From Schaalia suimastitidis DSM 15538 (GTDB lineage: Bacteria > Actinomycetota > Actinomycetes > Actinomycetales > Actinomycetaceae): 64,000 nt of DNA. The notes beneath the pieces are model-generated. The model was not told the origin of the DNA. It saw only the letters and a program-made list of their open reading frames with translations, and made no database searches. Positions 16,861 to 24,982 of this stretch are shown piece after piece. The position numbers and the translations under genes were made by a program. The first letter of the stretch is position 1; every line of letters starts with the position of its first letter. The stretch is taken from assembly GCF_000429105.1 (NCBI RefSeq), contig NZ_AUBF01000012.1, positions 56,665 through 120,664 on the forward strand. The letters run 5' to 3'.

Positions 16861-17247
16861 CTCCTGCTCCTCCCTCATAATCCGCGCCGCCCATGCGGCA
16901 GCAGTGCGATGCAAAGAAGCGGGTATCCCCTGCTGCATGGCCCGCGCGTCCGCCGCCCAATAATCCGCATCGCACCTGTACGTACGCGCAAGCGGATACG
17001 GAGTGTCGGGTACTGCGCTAGCGTGCTCCACCTGCTCGCACAGTTCGTCGATGATCTGATCCTGGGTGTCCTCAAGCGCGGCGAGAGCCATCATGATGTT
17101 CACCGGGTCTTGGGGTGTGCGTCTCCCTGTCTCCCAGAGGGAGACAGCAGTCTGTTTCACGCCCAGCAGTCGAGCCAGGTCGTCTTGGCTGAGTCCGAGC
17201 GCTCCGCGGCGCGCCCGCAACTCAAGGCTAAAGGTATTTTTGTCCAT
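16837..17247 (-). CDS. XRE-family helix-turn-helix protein
   Basis: A 136-residue protein with an N-terminal HTH_3 domain: LRARRGALGLSQDDLARLLG, then KQTAVSLWETGRRTP. The C-terminal half (YRCDADYWAADARAMQQG and on) matches nothing I can name. AAGGAAG lies about seven bases before the ATG. Its 3' end overlaps the SPFH remnant in another frame, so it was probably brought in or extended by the rearrangement that destroyed that gene. Plasmid, phage or accessory origin is possible. Confidence 0.75.
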   Translation of the reverse strand: MDKNTFSLELRARRGALGLSQDDLARLLGVKQTAVSLWETGRRTPQDPVNIMMALAALEDTQDQIIDELCEQVEHASAVPDTPYPLARTYRCDADYWAADARAMQQGIPASLHRTAAAWAARIMREEQEKDLHQGT

Positions 17248-17566
17248 ACGATGCTTCCTTGCTCATGGGGTTTGGGCTATACCAGTACCCACTGGAATGA
17301 CAGTATCACGCGACCTTCTCCAACGACCCTAGCGCACAAGAACAATAAAAGTTTGCAAGTTGGATCTGGCGAAATTAAACCTGGATGGGAAGTTTTGAGA
17401 TCGGTTCGTAATCTCGTTCGCTTGCGGGCATTAAATATTCACAGGCAATTTTGCTATTTTGCCCACCAAACCACGAGCGCTGGTCAGGCATCGTGAGGGC
17501 ATTGGTCCGACTTAAAGCCCCGATGGCTATACCAATGGCTACCGTAGGCAATTTCGCAACTGTATG
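17248..17566. other. AT-richer spacer next to tRNA, no clear gene
   Basis: About 320 bases between the XRE gene and the tRNA terminator. It is more AT-rich than the surroundings. A 77-codon minus-strand frame (17375-17608) crosses it but runs through the tRNA terminator hairpin and resembles no family I know. It may be residue of an element that once sat beside the tRNA gene; no integrase or attachment duplication was found. Confidence 0.4.
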
Positions 17567-17612
17567 AAAAATGGCCCTAACGTTGAGTTTCCTCAATGTT
17601 GGGGCCATTTTT
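17567..17612. terminator. Terminator downstream of tRNA-Ala
   Basis: A long inverted repeat pairs AAAAATGGCCCTAACGTTGAG with CTCAATGTTGGGGCCATTTTT around a TTTC loop, with one or two mismatches, ending in T-runs on both strands. It lies three bases beyond the tRNA 3' end and would act in both directions. Confidence 0.85.
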
Positions 17613-17615
17613 ATG

Positions 17616-17688
17616 TGGAGCTAAGGGGATTCGAACCCCTGACCTTCTCATTGCGAACGAGACGCGCTACCAACTGCGCCATAGCCCC
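17616..17688 (-). tRNA. tRNA-Ala (anticodon CGC)
   Basis: A 73-base cloverleaf: the acceptor stem GGGGCTA pairs with TAGCTCC and includes the G3-U70 pair that marks alanine tRNAs. The D-arm, the anticodon loop TTCGCAA (CGC), and the T-arm GGTTCGAATCC are all present. The discriminator base is A and CCA is not encoded. It decodes GCG codons. Confidence 0.96.
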
Positions 17689-17747
17689 AAGCGCGACCAG
17701 TTTAGCACCTCCTCGACGCGAAGTGCGAACCCGCGCATTCCCCACGC

Positions 17748-18797
17748 TTACTGGGCGCGGCGAGACTCCAGTACAGCGTCCAAACTCAGTGCCACGGGCT
17801 CGAATGCGACCGCTTCTTCAGTGCTCATCGCACCTTCGGTTGGTGCTGATACGGCAACCGGGCGCGCAGGAACCTTCGCTGAGGCCACCTGCGGGATGCC
17901 TCGTAAATCGGTATCGACGTGGATATTACGGCCCCGCACCCGGCCACGCATCGCATACGTGGGCGCTGGGATCGGCGTCACCGACCACGTGAGTCGTTCA
18001 ACCTGCACGCTTTCCCTGACAGCCTCTGTGTCAATCGCCGTTGTCGCTTCAGCATCCGCTACCTGGCGCGCTGCCTGCTCTTCCGCAGTGGCCTGCTCTT
18101 CCGCAGTGGCTCGCCCATCGGCAGCGGTCTGTTCGTGCTCACCTGTTGGCACATCCGTATCGGCAGGAGCATCGTCAACGTGTGCCAAGGCCTCAACCAC
18201 GCGGCTACTTGCTGAATACGGCGTCGTTACATAAGCTTTCGCGCCTTGGCGAATTGCCTGCAATTGAGCTTTTTCGGCGTCGTCGGCACGCTGGGCTCGG
18301 ACCGCTGCGAAACGCGACCAGATCAACACGGCAACCAGTGCGGACAGTGGAGTTGCCACCCAACCCAGCGCGATCGTACCTGCCATGCCGAATGCGGCGA
18401 CAGCAACGGTGACAACGAATGCAACGCCTGCGAGGAGCATACGACGCTGACCTGCAGCAGCGTCACGCGCTAAACGCGCAGCACGTTGGGCACGCAGACG
18501 CGACAGTTCCCGCACGGGAGCATTTCGAGATACATGTGCGCTGCCGGTGATATCACGCTGTGCCATTGTGCCCTCCAAAGTTGTATGAAGACGCGAAATT
18601 TCGGGAAGAAGAAGCACATGGCTTTCTTCGCAGGATTCACGTCGGGGTGTGGATTGCGCGGGCACGAGCCTTAAGTGCGGTGAGAACCGATCGTCCTGGC
18701 GCGACTGGGTGATGACCGACCGTCGAGCAACCAGCGCAGGGATCAGTGCCACGACCGCAACAAGCGCCGCGATAACGGCAAAACCCCCATACTCCAC
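17748..18797 (-). CDS. SepX/GlpR-like division membrane protein
   Basis: About 349 residues. An N-terminal membrane segment begins at once (EYGGFAVIAALVAVVALIPALV) followed by RRS and DRFSPHLR. A second hydrophobic hairpin lies near residues 140-185, and a conserved C-terminal tail reads LTWSVTPIPAPTYAMRGR, like the WxPxPVPxPTY tail of SepX (Streptomyces) and GLPR (Corynebacterium). Those proteins sit in the divisome, and GLPR binds the gephyrin-like Glp, whose homologue is encoded nearby. I place the start at GTG 18797, right before the first membrane segment; the frame is open to 18926 over a repeat. Confidence 0.75.
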   Translation of the reverse strand: MEYGGFAVIAALVAVVALIPALVARRSVITQSRQDDRFSPHLRLVPAQSTPRRESCEESHVLLLPEISRLHTTLEGTMAQRDITGSAHVSRNAPVRELSRLRAQRAARLARDAAAGQRRMLLAGVAFVVTVAVAAFGMAGTIALGWVATPLSALVAVLIWSRFAAVRAQRADDAEKAQLQAIRQGAKAYVTTPYSASSRVVEALAHVDDAPADTDVPTGEHEQTAADGRATAEEQATAEEQAARQVADAEATTAIDTEAVRESVQVERLTWSVTPIPAPTYAMRGRVRGRNIHVDTDLRGIPQVASAKVPARPVAVSAPTEGAMSTEEAVAFEPVALSLDAVLESRRAQ

Positions 18798-18894
18798 AGC
18801 AGCAAGGTTATGGGTAGGCAGCACTGAAATGGTTGAAAACCTTGGGCGTGTTGAGGGCTGGCCTGTGCTGTTTTCCCTGAAAGGCGTCACAGTT

Positions 18895-18928
18895 GTCACA
18901 GCAGCCACATCCGTCACAGCAGCCACAT
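18895..18928. repeat. 16-bp tandem duplication, 18-bp period
   Basis: GTCACAGCAGCCACAT occurs at 18895-18910 and again at 18913-18928. It lies upstream of the preferred sepX start and explains the odd Val/Ala-rich extra residues in the longer reading frame. Confidence 0.85.
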
Positions 18929-19004
18929 TAACGAGGCGGTCTCCGCTTCCGCTGGCACACTCAGCACGTGCAACTCAAGGCAGCGGAGCAGGCCACTCCC
19001 CCTG

Positions 19005-19712
19005 CTACCCGCACGAGAAACCTCGCGCCTCAAGCAGCGCCTTCAGGTACCCACCTGGAGGCATTGATTCCCTATCAGCAACAAAAGCAATATGGTCGGC
19101 CCACCTCCCTGCGATATGCAGGTAGCGTGGACGCAAGCCCTCTTCGATAAAACCCAAACGGCGACACAGGCCCAGCGACGGTGCATTTTCTGGCCGCACG
19201 CAGATTTCCACCCGATGCAATCCCAGCTCCCCTAACGCCAAATCCACCACGGTGGCCGCAGCACTTGCCCCTAAGCCGCGACCAGCATAAGCAGAAGTGA
19301 GCCAATACCCGAGGGTCCCCATCTGGGCAGCTCCCCAGTGGACATTTTGCAGCGAAAACTGGCCGACAGGTACACCATCAACTTCAACCATCATGAAAAG
19401 CGCTTCACCGCGCTGCTGGGAGCGGTCACAGCGACGAATATATTCACCCATCGTTGACGGCGCGGCGACGTCTCCCGGCGGCAGCGTTGCCTCCCAGGGC
19501 TGCAACCACTCTCGGTCACGTTGACGCACACGATCCACACGATCATGGTCACGGCCAATCATCGGGCGCATGACGAGGCGGCGCGGCGCACTCCCGTCGG
19601 GTGCCGGTCGTATGATGCCGGAAAGGACGGGCGCCTCGTAAATCACCTGAAAATCGGCGGCCCGACGACCCCACACCTGCCGACCCATCACACCGCTCAA
19701 CCATGTACCCAT
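19005..19712 (-). CDS. RimJ/RimL-type GNAT acetyltransferase
   Basis: A 235-residue N-acetyltransferase of the ribosomal-protein Ser/Ala acetylating group. The acetyl-CoA loop is seen as AYAGRGLGASAAATVVDLA, then GLHRVEICVRPENAPSLGLCRRLGF, the hallmark end of RimJ-like proteins. The ATG at 19712 shares its A with the TAA stop of the upstream gene (TAATG), so translation is coupled. It sits between glp and sepX/glpR as in many actinobacteria, though its link to division is unknown. Confidence 0.9.
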   Translation of the reverse strand: MGTWLSGVMGRQVWGRRAADFQVIYEAPVLSGIIRPAPDGSAPRRLVMRPMIGRDHDRVDRVRQRDREWLQPWEATLPPGDVAAPSTMGEYIRRCDRSQQRGEALFMMVEVDGVPVGQFSLQNVHWGAAQMGTLGYWLTSAYAGRGLGASAAATVVDLALGELGLHRVEICVRPENAPSLGLCRRLGFIEEGLRPRYLHIAGRWADHIAFVADRESMPPGGYLKALLEARGFSCG

Positions 19713-20941
19713 TAGTCGAGCACCAAACACATCAACTCGTCGCCTGCATTGACCTGGGTGACGTCTTCGGGGACCACCGCGAGCGCGTTGGACTGAGCCA
19801 AGGCTGACAACAGCAAACCTGTCGGCGTCCCCACCACTTTAGCCTGGTATCCACCGTGCGGATCCCCAACCAAACGCACGCGAACAAATTCGCGACGCCC
19901 CTGAGGCGATGCCCACCCTCGGTCAACGACAGCATGCACACGTGGTCGCGATAAGGATGTCCACCCCTGCATATGCCGCAAAGCTGGCCGCACATAGATT
20001 TCAAAACACACTTGAGCGGCAACAGGATCCCCCGGCAGGCAGAAAATCGGCGTGCCTCCATGGCCTTCGTCATCGCTGCCGAGATGCCCCACTCCTAACA
20101 AATGCCCTGGACGGGAAGCAATATTGTCAAAACGAACCGTACCCAAAGAGCCGAGGACATCGCGCACGGTGTCACCTGAACCATAGGAAATACCGCCAGT
20201 GGTAACAATAAGGTCAGCCCGCACCAGTTGATCTTCAAGGGTTTCACGTAAGGTTTTGCGTTCATCAGGCACCGCCGCCACACGGAAGGTTTGTGCGCCT
20301 GCGTCCTTCATGGCGGTGGCAAGCGCATGTCCGTTGGCGTCAAATACCGTGCCAGCGCGCGCGGGCATCCCCGGTTCCACAATCTCGTCACCAATCGACA
20401 CAATGACGACGCGCGGCTTGGGATGTACAACGACCCGTGAACGTCCCACACCAGCGAGTAAGGCAATTTGGCGGGCTCCCAGGCGGGTCCCCTTGTGCAA
20501 AATAATGGTGCCCTGTTCAACGTCTTCAGCCTTGCGGCGAATATTGTCGCCCGCTTCAACTTGACGTTGCAAAGATACGGTGGCCATCCCGTGGTCGGTA
20601 AACTCCACCGGTATGACCGCATCTGCGCCGCTAGGCAGGGGTGCCCCCGAAGCGATACGCACAGCAGTACCCGCCACAATGGCGGTGGGATTGACGTTGC
20701 CGGGCCGCACCTCATCAATAACAGGCAGGACGGTGGGCATCTCCGGGTGTGTACCTCGCAAATCCGAGGCCATCACGGCGTAACCATCGCAGGCAGCAAG
20801 GTCAGCTACCGGCAAGTGGAAAGGAGCTTCGACGTCTTCAGCGAGCACACAGGCAACGGCGTCAGCAAGCTGAACCTCCAGTGGAGGCTGCTGGCTGACA
20901 ATGGCTAGACAATCGGAGAAAAACTCTGCGACGCTACGCAT
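19712..20941 (-). CDS. MoeA/gephyrin-like protein (Glp homologue)
   Basis: A 409-residue MoeA-fold protein: the N-terminal region has LPVADLAACDGYAVMASD, the middle MPT-binding domain shows GDEIV, TGGISYGSGD and LPGDPVAAQVCFE, and domain IV is C-terminal. MoeA inserts molybdate into molybdopterin. However, in actinobacteria the copy lying in the galU-rimJ-glpR cluster is the gephyrin-like Glp, which binds FtsZ and the GLPR receptor in Corynebacterium. With no other molybdenum-cofactor gene in the window, I favour the Glp role. AAGGGAG lies just before the ATG. Confidence 0.85.
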   Translation of the reverse strand: MRSVAEFFSDCLAIVSQQPPLEVQLADAVACVLAEDVEAPFHLPVADLAACDGYAVMASDLRGTHPEMPTVLPVIDEVRPGNVNPTAIVAGTAVRIASGAPLPSGADAVIPVEFTDHGMATVSLQRQVEAGDNIRRKAEDVEQGTIILHKGTRLGARQIALLAGVGRSRVVVHPKPRVVIVSIGDEIVEPGMPARAGTVFDANGHALATAMKDAGAQTFRVAAVPDERKTLRETLEDQLVRADLIVTTGGISYGSGDTVRDVLGSLGTVRFDNIASRPGHLLGVGHLGSDDEGHGGTPIFCLPGDPVAAQVCFEIYVRPALRHMQGWTSLSRPRVHAVVDRGWASPQGRREFVRVRLVGDPHGGYQAKVVGTPTGLLLSALAQSNALAVVPEDVTQVNAGDELMCLVLD

Positions 20942-21109
20942 AGGCTCCCTTGGGTTGTGTTATTGCAGGTGGTTGACGCTGGCTAGGTATATGCACGAGG
21001 CGGTGCCGCGTGAGCCGGGCCGCGCGAGCTGGCCCGCTGCGTCCAGCACAAAGGGCAACTACTATCGCAGGGCAGCCTGTTTGCACTAGTCGCAGCTGCG
21101 ACTTCTGCG

Positions 21110-21141
21110 GCTGTGCCGCCACCTGACGATGGCGGCACAGC
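21110..21141 (-). terminator. Hairpin downstream of galU
   Basis: A perfect 12-bp stem, GCTGTGCCGCCA with TGGCGGCACAGC, around an 8-base loop, 29 bases past the galU stop. It has no T-run; an intrinsic terminator or mRNA end-stabilising role is inferred. Confidence 0.6.
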
Positions 21142-21169
21142 TACCGCAGGGCAATAGTGCGGCGAATGA

Positions 21170-22105
21170 TCAGCCTTGTGTCACGCGCGCAAGTTCGGCA
21201 GCAACGATCTCACGGGCTGCTTCGCCTAGATCCGGGTCTTCCAACGCTAAGGCAATATTGGCTTGGAGGTATCCCAGTTTGTCGCCTGTGTCGAATCGAC
21301 GGTCGTTAATCACCACGCCGTATAGGCCGCCACCATCTTCCGCTTTACGGTCAATAAGACGAGCAAAACCGTCAGTGAGTTGGTATTCGCCGCCGCGGCC
21401 CGGCTCAATGGCTTCGAGTTCTTCGAAGATCGCCGGATCGAATACGTAACGACCGACGACAGCGTACTCAGAGAGGACCTCGTCAATCGGTGGCTTTTCA
21501 ACGACCTGATTGATGCGCATCAATTCGCCATCAGCTAGGCCCACCCCGTCGGGAATCGCAATAGGAGTGACGTCGGTCGTGGCGTAGGCGGTCGCCTGCT
21601 CGGGTGTCACACGCAGCAGGGCTACGACAGAGCCACCCAGAGCGTGGCGCACCTCAATCAGGCGGCGCAGCAGTTGCGATGCCGGATGCATGAGGTCGTC
21701 GGGCAGCATTACAGCAAAGGGGCTGTCGCCAACGTGGTGTTTTGCCTGGAGGACAGCGTGTCCTAGTCCCAACGGGTGTCCTTGGCGGACCGAGTGGGTG
21801 CGCGCCAGCGTCGTGTATTCGGTGGCGAGTTCCAGCAGTTCAGTTTTACCTGCTTTGGCAAGGTCTCCCTCAAGGCCTGGGTCGGCGTCGAAATGGGCTT
21901 CGATGGCTTCTTTGCCTGTGCGCGTAACGAACAGCATGTCGTCAATACCAGCATCAGTCGCTTCACGGACCACATACTCAATGGCGGGTCGGTCAACGAT
22001 GGGCAGCATTTCTTTGGGGACCGCTTTGGTGATGGGGAGGAAACGGGTTCCTCGACCTGCGGAGGGGACGACTGCATGGCGTACGCGTTTGGTTTGTGTT
22101 GTCAT
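21170..22105 (-). CDS. galU: UTP-glucose-1-phosphate uridylyltransferase GalU
   Basis: A 311-residue enzyme that makes UDP-glucose from UTP and glucose-1-phosphate for wall polymers and glycolipids. The N-terminal nucleotide loop is VPSAGRGTRFLPITKAVPKEMLPI, and the sugar-site residues VEKP and FDTGDKLGYL follow. The ATG at 22105 begins MTTQTKRVRHAVVPSAG, normal for the family. TAGTGT lies seven bases upstream with no Shine-Dalgarno. It is divergent from the 5-FCL gene and leads the glp-rimJ-sepX cluster. Confidence 0.96.
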   Translation of the reverse strand: MTTQTKRVRHAVVPSAGRGTRFLPITKAVPKEMLPIVDRPAIEYVVREATDAGIDDMLFVTRTGKEAIEAHFDADPGLEGDLAKAGKTELLELATEYTTLARTHSVRQGHPLGLGHAVLQAKHHVGDSPFAVMLPDDLMHPASQLLRRLIEVRHALGGSVVALLRVTPEQATAYATTDVTPIAIPDGVGLADGELMRINQVVEKPPIDEVLSEYAVVGRYVFDPAIFEELEAIEPGRGGEYQLTDGFARLIDRKAEDGGGLYGVVINDRRFDTGDKLGYLQANIALALEDPDLGEAAREIVAAELARVTQG

Positions 22106-22142
22106 GACTGCCACACTAGTAGGTATCGCGCCATTTAGGGAG

Positions 22143-22724
22143 GTGATCGCGCTGGAGAAGTCGCAACTGCGCACATTTTTTCGCCGACAAAGAAACCTTC
22201 GTCCACGAGATGGACGTGAATCGGAGCAACTTGAAAGGCAATGGCACCTTCTGCGCGACACACTTGGGATCGCTTCTTCTCCGATCGCTGCATTTTGGCC
22301 TATCGCTGGGGAACCGGATATTCGCTTCATTCTTCGTTCGGCCGCGCAGGTCCTGTTGCCGGTCTTGCGAGACGAGGCTGGGGCTGACCTTGTGGGTCCT
22401 GCATGGGCGTGGGCCGAGGCCTCCTTTGAGTCCGTGGAACGCGATCCTTTGGCGTGGCATCCTGCCGTTGGAGCGGTCGGACCTGAACTTTTGGCGAACG
22501 TTGGCGCCATTGTGGTGCCTGCTCTTGCTGTTGATCGGTCAGGGACGCGGTTAGGGCAAGGGGGCGGCTGGTATGACCGTGCCCTCACTTATCGGCGAGC
22601 AGGGGTACCCATCGTTGCGGTCGTTGATGTTGAGGCTTTTCTTCCTGCTGGGTCGCTTCCTCGCCAATCTCATGACGTGCCCGTGGATGCGGTGATAACT
22701 CCGCAGGCGCATTGGGTACTGTGA
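22143..22724 (+). CDS. 5-formyltetrahydrofolate cyclo-ligase
   Basis: About 193 residues; converts 5-formyl-THF to 5,10-methenyl-THF with ATP. It shows FFRRQRNLRP at the start and the nucleotide/folate loop VPALAVDRSGTRLGQGGGWYDR, both family hallmarks. The start is unclear: GTG 22143 fits family length, while ATG 22104 lies in the same frame and overlaps the galU start codon in a shared CATG. GGGAGGTGATC, a near-perfect Shine-Dalgarno, overlaps the GTG. The last codons (VITPQAHWVL) are part of a tandem repeat that continues past the stop. Confidence 0.88.
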   Translation: MIALEKSQLRTFFRRQRNLRPRDGRESEQLERQWHLLRDTLGIASSPIAAFWPIAGEPDIRFILRSAAQVLLPVLRDEAGADLVGPAWAWAEASFESVERDPLAWHPAVGAVGPELLANVGAIVVPALAVDRSGTRLGQGGGWYDRALTYRRAGVPIVAVVDVEAFLPAGSLPRQSHDVPVDAVITPQAHWVL

Positions 22725-22778
22725 TAACGCCACAGACACACTGGGTCCGGTGATAACGCCCCTGCACATTGGGTACGC
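22692..22778 (+). repeat. Three 29-bp tandem repeats across the 5-FCL stop
   Basis: Units begin at 22692, 22721 and 22750, exactly 29 bases apart, each starting GTGATAAC and ending near TGGGTxC. Unit one encodes the last residues of 5-FCL; the stop codon TGA is formed at the junction with unit two. Units two and three lie outside the gene and carry several substitutions, so the array is not fresh. Confidence 0.9.
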
Positions 22779-23062
22779 AGTATTGTGCTGGGGGCGCGCC
22801 AGACGTTACTACGCGGTGGTGATGAGCAAGGCTCAGTGGGTGCTTTTCGTGGTAGATCATTGCCTGGCTGGTGTCGGTGCTTGGCATATCACTGATTCGT
22901 CTATGGAATGTGTGCCGCGGAATGCTTTTCACCGCGTTTATCGCAGCATAGTTTGCTTGTGGATATCTCTTGATTTACACAGGTATCACATGGTGCGCAC
23001 CTATTTCCCCAGAAGTCACACATTGTTGGGTCGCGATCAGTGCATTCAGGTAATCCTGATGT
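22779..23062. other. Spacer between 5-FCL and SAF gene
   Basis: About 280 bases with no convincing gene. The second half is AT-richer (for example TTGTGGATATCTCTTGATTT near 22956) and probably holds the promoter of the SAF gene. The FmdB zinc-ribbon gene often found here in relatives is absent. Confidence 0.5.
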
Positions 23063-23698
23063 ATGGACCTTTGGAAATATTGGCCGTTGATCCGTCGATT
23101 CACGGTAGCTCTTATAACGATATGCGCAGCATATGTCATCGTGAGCACAATCACGTCGCGTATAGGTCGGGTACCTGTGGTGATGACTCAGGGATCACTG
23201 ATGACTGGCACACCGAAAGCAACAGCACCTCTTTCAATACAGTATGTGCCCAAGGAACTCGCGCCCTCTGACGCATTTCACTCAGTGGATGAAATCGCAG
23301 ATCAGTGGCATGGTATTGCGGTTCAGGCCGACACAATCCTCACTCGTTCACTCCTTGAAGGATCCCCGGAAGGGCGGGCTGTACCATCAGGACACAGCCG
23401 CATTTCCGTCACCTTAGACGCCGCATCCACGCCACCGCTTGCCCCTGGTGATCACGTCGATGTGTGGGCAATACCAAGTCTGTGTGATCAATCTGTATGT
23501 TCAGCCTCTTTAATCGCCAGCGATGTCCGAATAGTCTCTACCGAGGCATTGGAAGGATCCTACTGGGGGACTTCCTCTGCACTGCGAGTCGACCTCATTA
23601 CGTCTGACTCTGACACTGACATGGTCCTGGGACATTCCGGGACTGGAACGCTGAGCCTGAGCCTACGTCATCGTGACGCAAATGCGCCGGGCTCTTGA
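23063..23698 (+). CDS. SAF-domain-like membrane-anchored protein
   Basis: A 211-residue protein with an N-terminal membrane segment (about residues 13-32) and an extracytoplasmic part. The order KAT...YVPKELAPSDAF, then GRAVPSGHSRISVTLD and LAPGDHVDVWAIP, fits the CpaB/SAF layout (Flp pilus assembly protein N-terminus) common in this position in actinobacteria. TAATCC lies six bases before the ATG. Its role is unknown; it may sit at the cell surface near the division cluster. Confidence 0.7.
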   Translation: MDLWKYWPLIRRFTVALITICAAYVIVSTITSRIGRVPVVMTQGSLMTGTPKATAPLSIQYVPKELAPSDAFHSVDEIADQWHGIAVQADTILTRSLLEGSPEGRAVPSGHSRISVTLDAASTPPLAPGDHVDVWAIPSLCDQSVCSASLIASDVRIVSTEALEGSYWGTSSALRVDLITSDSDTDMVLGHSGTGTLSLSLRHRDANAPGS

Positions 23699-23714
23699 AC
23701 AGGAGTGTATTCCC

Positions 23715-24092
23715 ATGCTTAAGGGTTTCAAAGAGTTCATTATGCGAGGCAATGTCCTCGATCTCGCCGTCGCAGTGATCATTGCTGGCGCTTTCTCTCC
23801 CATCGTTGACGCAATCACCAAGGTAATCCTTAACCTGATTGGCGCCGTCGTTGGTAAGCCCAGCTTCGACAATGTTTTTGAATTCACCGTTAACGGTACT
23901 GTCATTCAGCCTGGCACCATCCTCACCGCCGCGGTGAACTTCCTTCTCATCGCCGCCGCCGTGTACTTCGCCATCGTTGTACCGATGAACAAACTGTCCA
24001 AGAAGAAGGAAGAGCCTGCCGAAGAACCAGCAGAACCTTCAGAAGAAACCAAGCTTCTTACCGAGATCCGCGATCTTCTGGCCAAGAACTGA
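23715..24092 (+). CDS. mscL: Large-conductance mechanosensitive channel MscL
   Basis: A 125-residue homopentameric channel that opens under membrane tension to release solutes in osmotic downshock. The N-terminus MLKGFKEFIMRGNVLDLAVAVIIAGAF covers the amphipathic helix and TM1; TM2 is INFLLIAAAVYFAIVVP-like, followed by a charged, Glu-rich linker and a C-terminal helix (TKLLTEIRDLLAKN). CAGGAG precedes the ATG at 23715 by about nine bases; the frame's earlier start lacks family support. Confidence 0.97.
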   Translation: MLKGFKEFIMRGNVLDLAVAVIIAGAFSPIVDAITKVILNLIGAVVGKPSFDNVFEFTVNGTVIQPGTILTAAVNFLLIAAAVYFAIVVPMNKLSKKKEEPAEEPAEPSEETKLLTEIRDLLAKN

Positions 24093-24115
24093 CCGCTAGG
24101 ACGTGCAATCTCTTC

Positions 24116-24158
24116 AAGGGTGTGGGGCTATTACCTGTAGTAATAGCCCCACACCCTT
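24116..24158 (+). terminator. Strong rho-independent terminator after mscL
   Basis: A perfect 19-bp stem (24116-24134 with 24140-24158) around the loop CTGTA, followed by TTAT. It would also serve the convergent gene to the right. Confidence 0.93.
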
Positions 24159-24250
24159 TTATGCATACTCACAGTGCATTGCACGAAGTACCCCATGAAC
24201 TGCTTCACGCGGTCGTCGGCATCTACGTGCCCCCTATTGGGTTGTCTCAG

Positions 24251-24982
24251 TTATTGGGTTGCTTCAGTGGTAGGGGTCTGCGTTCCAGCTGTCCCTTCCG
24301 CAGCTCCTTCAGCACTTTGTTCCCCAGTCGCATCAGTACTCGTTGTTTCAGGGGCAGGTGTTGGGACTGCCTCCACAGTAAAAGGAAGGCGCTCTCCAAG
24401 TGGCGCATCACCTGTATAGAGCTGTACCCAGTAGGCGCCAGCAGGCGCAGCATCCGACGAACTGAGCGTGCAGCCGTTATAGCGTGCACCCTCCCAACGT
24501 AATGAGGTTCCCCAACTCATCGCGGGGCTCAGTAACAAAGGTATGGCATTCACGTCGCGTCCTTCGCAGATGCGTCCATCAAAATACACATCCTCACCGC
24601 TCCCAACGACGATGGCGTAGCGGCCGGCACTCGTTGAACACGCTGTTTGCCCTGGGTTATGAAGGTTCACCTCCACCGTCACGCCTTTACCAACCTGAGT
24701 GGATGCCACTGTTGGTGTCACTGTCAACCCTGATTCGTCACAGGTGGGAATCCTCAACGTGTTTTCGCCAGAAACAATTCCATCAGCGGTTACTTCGTCA
24801 CCTGTCTGGACCACCGGCGCACTTTGCACTGCTGAAGCTTGTGCAAGAAGTGCCGATATACCAGCCCAGATTCCCCAACCAAGCAAGGCAATGACCGCAA
24901 GAAGACCGGTTCCGGTGATAATTCGACGTGGCCACAGATTAACGGTACGTTTCCGTCGGGGGTTGGGTGTAGACGTAGGCAT
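24251..24982 (-). CDS. Membrane-anchored hypothetical protein
   Basis: A 243-residue protein with a basic N-terminus, one membrane segment (about residues 24-46), and an extracytoplasmic domain with four cysteines spaced as two likely disulfides (IPTCDES, TACSTS, RICEGR, NGCTLS). The C-terminal 45 residues are Thr/Glu/Ala-rich and disordered. No family is recognised; the beta-rich middle resembles DUF4232-like or similar exported domains only loosely. TAGCGT is exactly six bases before the ATG, suggesting a leaderless message. Confidence 0.8.
   Translation of the reverse strand: MPTSTPNPRRKRTVNLWPRRIITGTGLLAVIALLGWGIWAGISALLAQASAVQSAPVVQTGDEVTADGIVSGENTLRIPTCDESGLTVTPTVASTQVGKGVTVEVNLHNPGQTACSTSAGRYAIVVGSGEDVYFDGRICEGRDVNAIPLLLSPAMSWGTSLRWEGARYNGCTLSSSDAAPAGAYWVQLYTGDAPLGERLPFTVEAVPTPAPETTSTDATGEQSAEGAAEGTAGTQTPTTEATQ

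Noticed and set aside
17412..17421. TCTCGTTCGC near the tRNA, identical to its anticodon stem-loop, as a possible att site
   Set aside because: Only ten bases and in the opposite orientation to the tRNA; no integrase is near. Chance is the better explanation.
17375..17608. 77-codon minus-strand frame next to the tRNA
   Set aside because: It runs through the terminator hairpin and shows no recognisable integrase or other family.
22750..23271. 173-codon plus-strand frame after 5-FCL
   Set aside because: Starts in the tandem array and overlaps the SAF gene in another frame; no domain.
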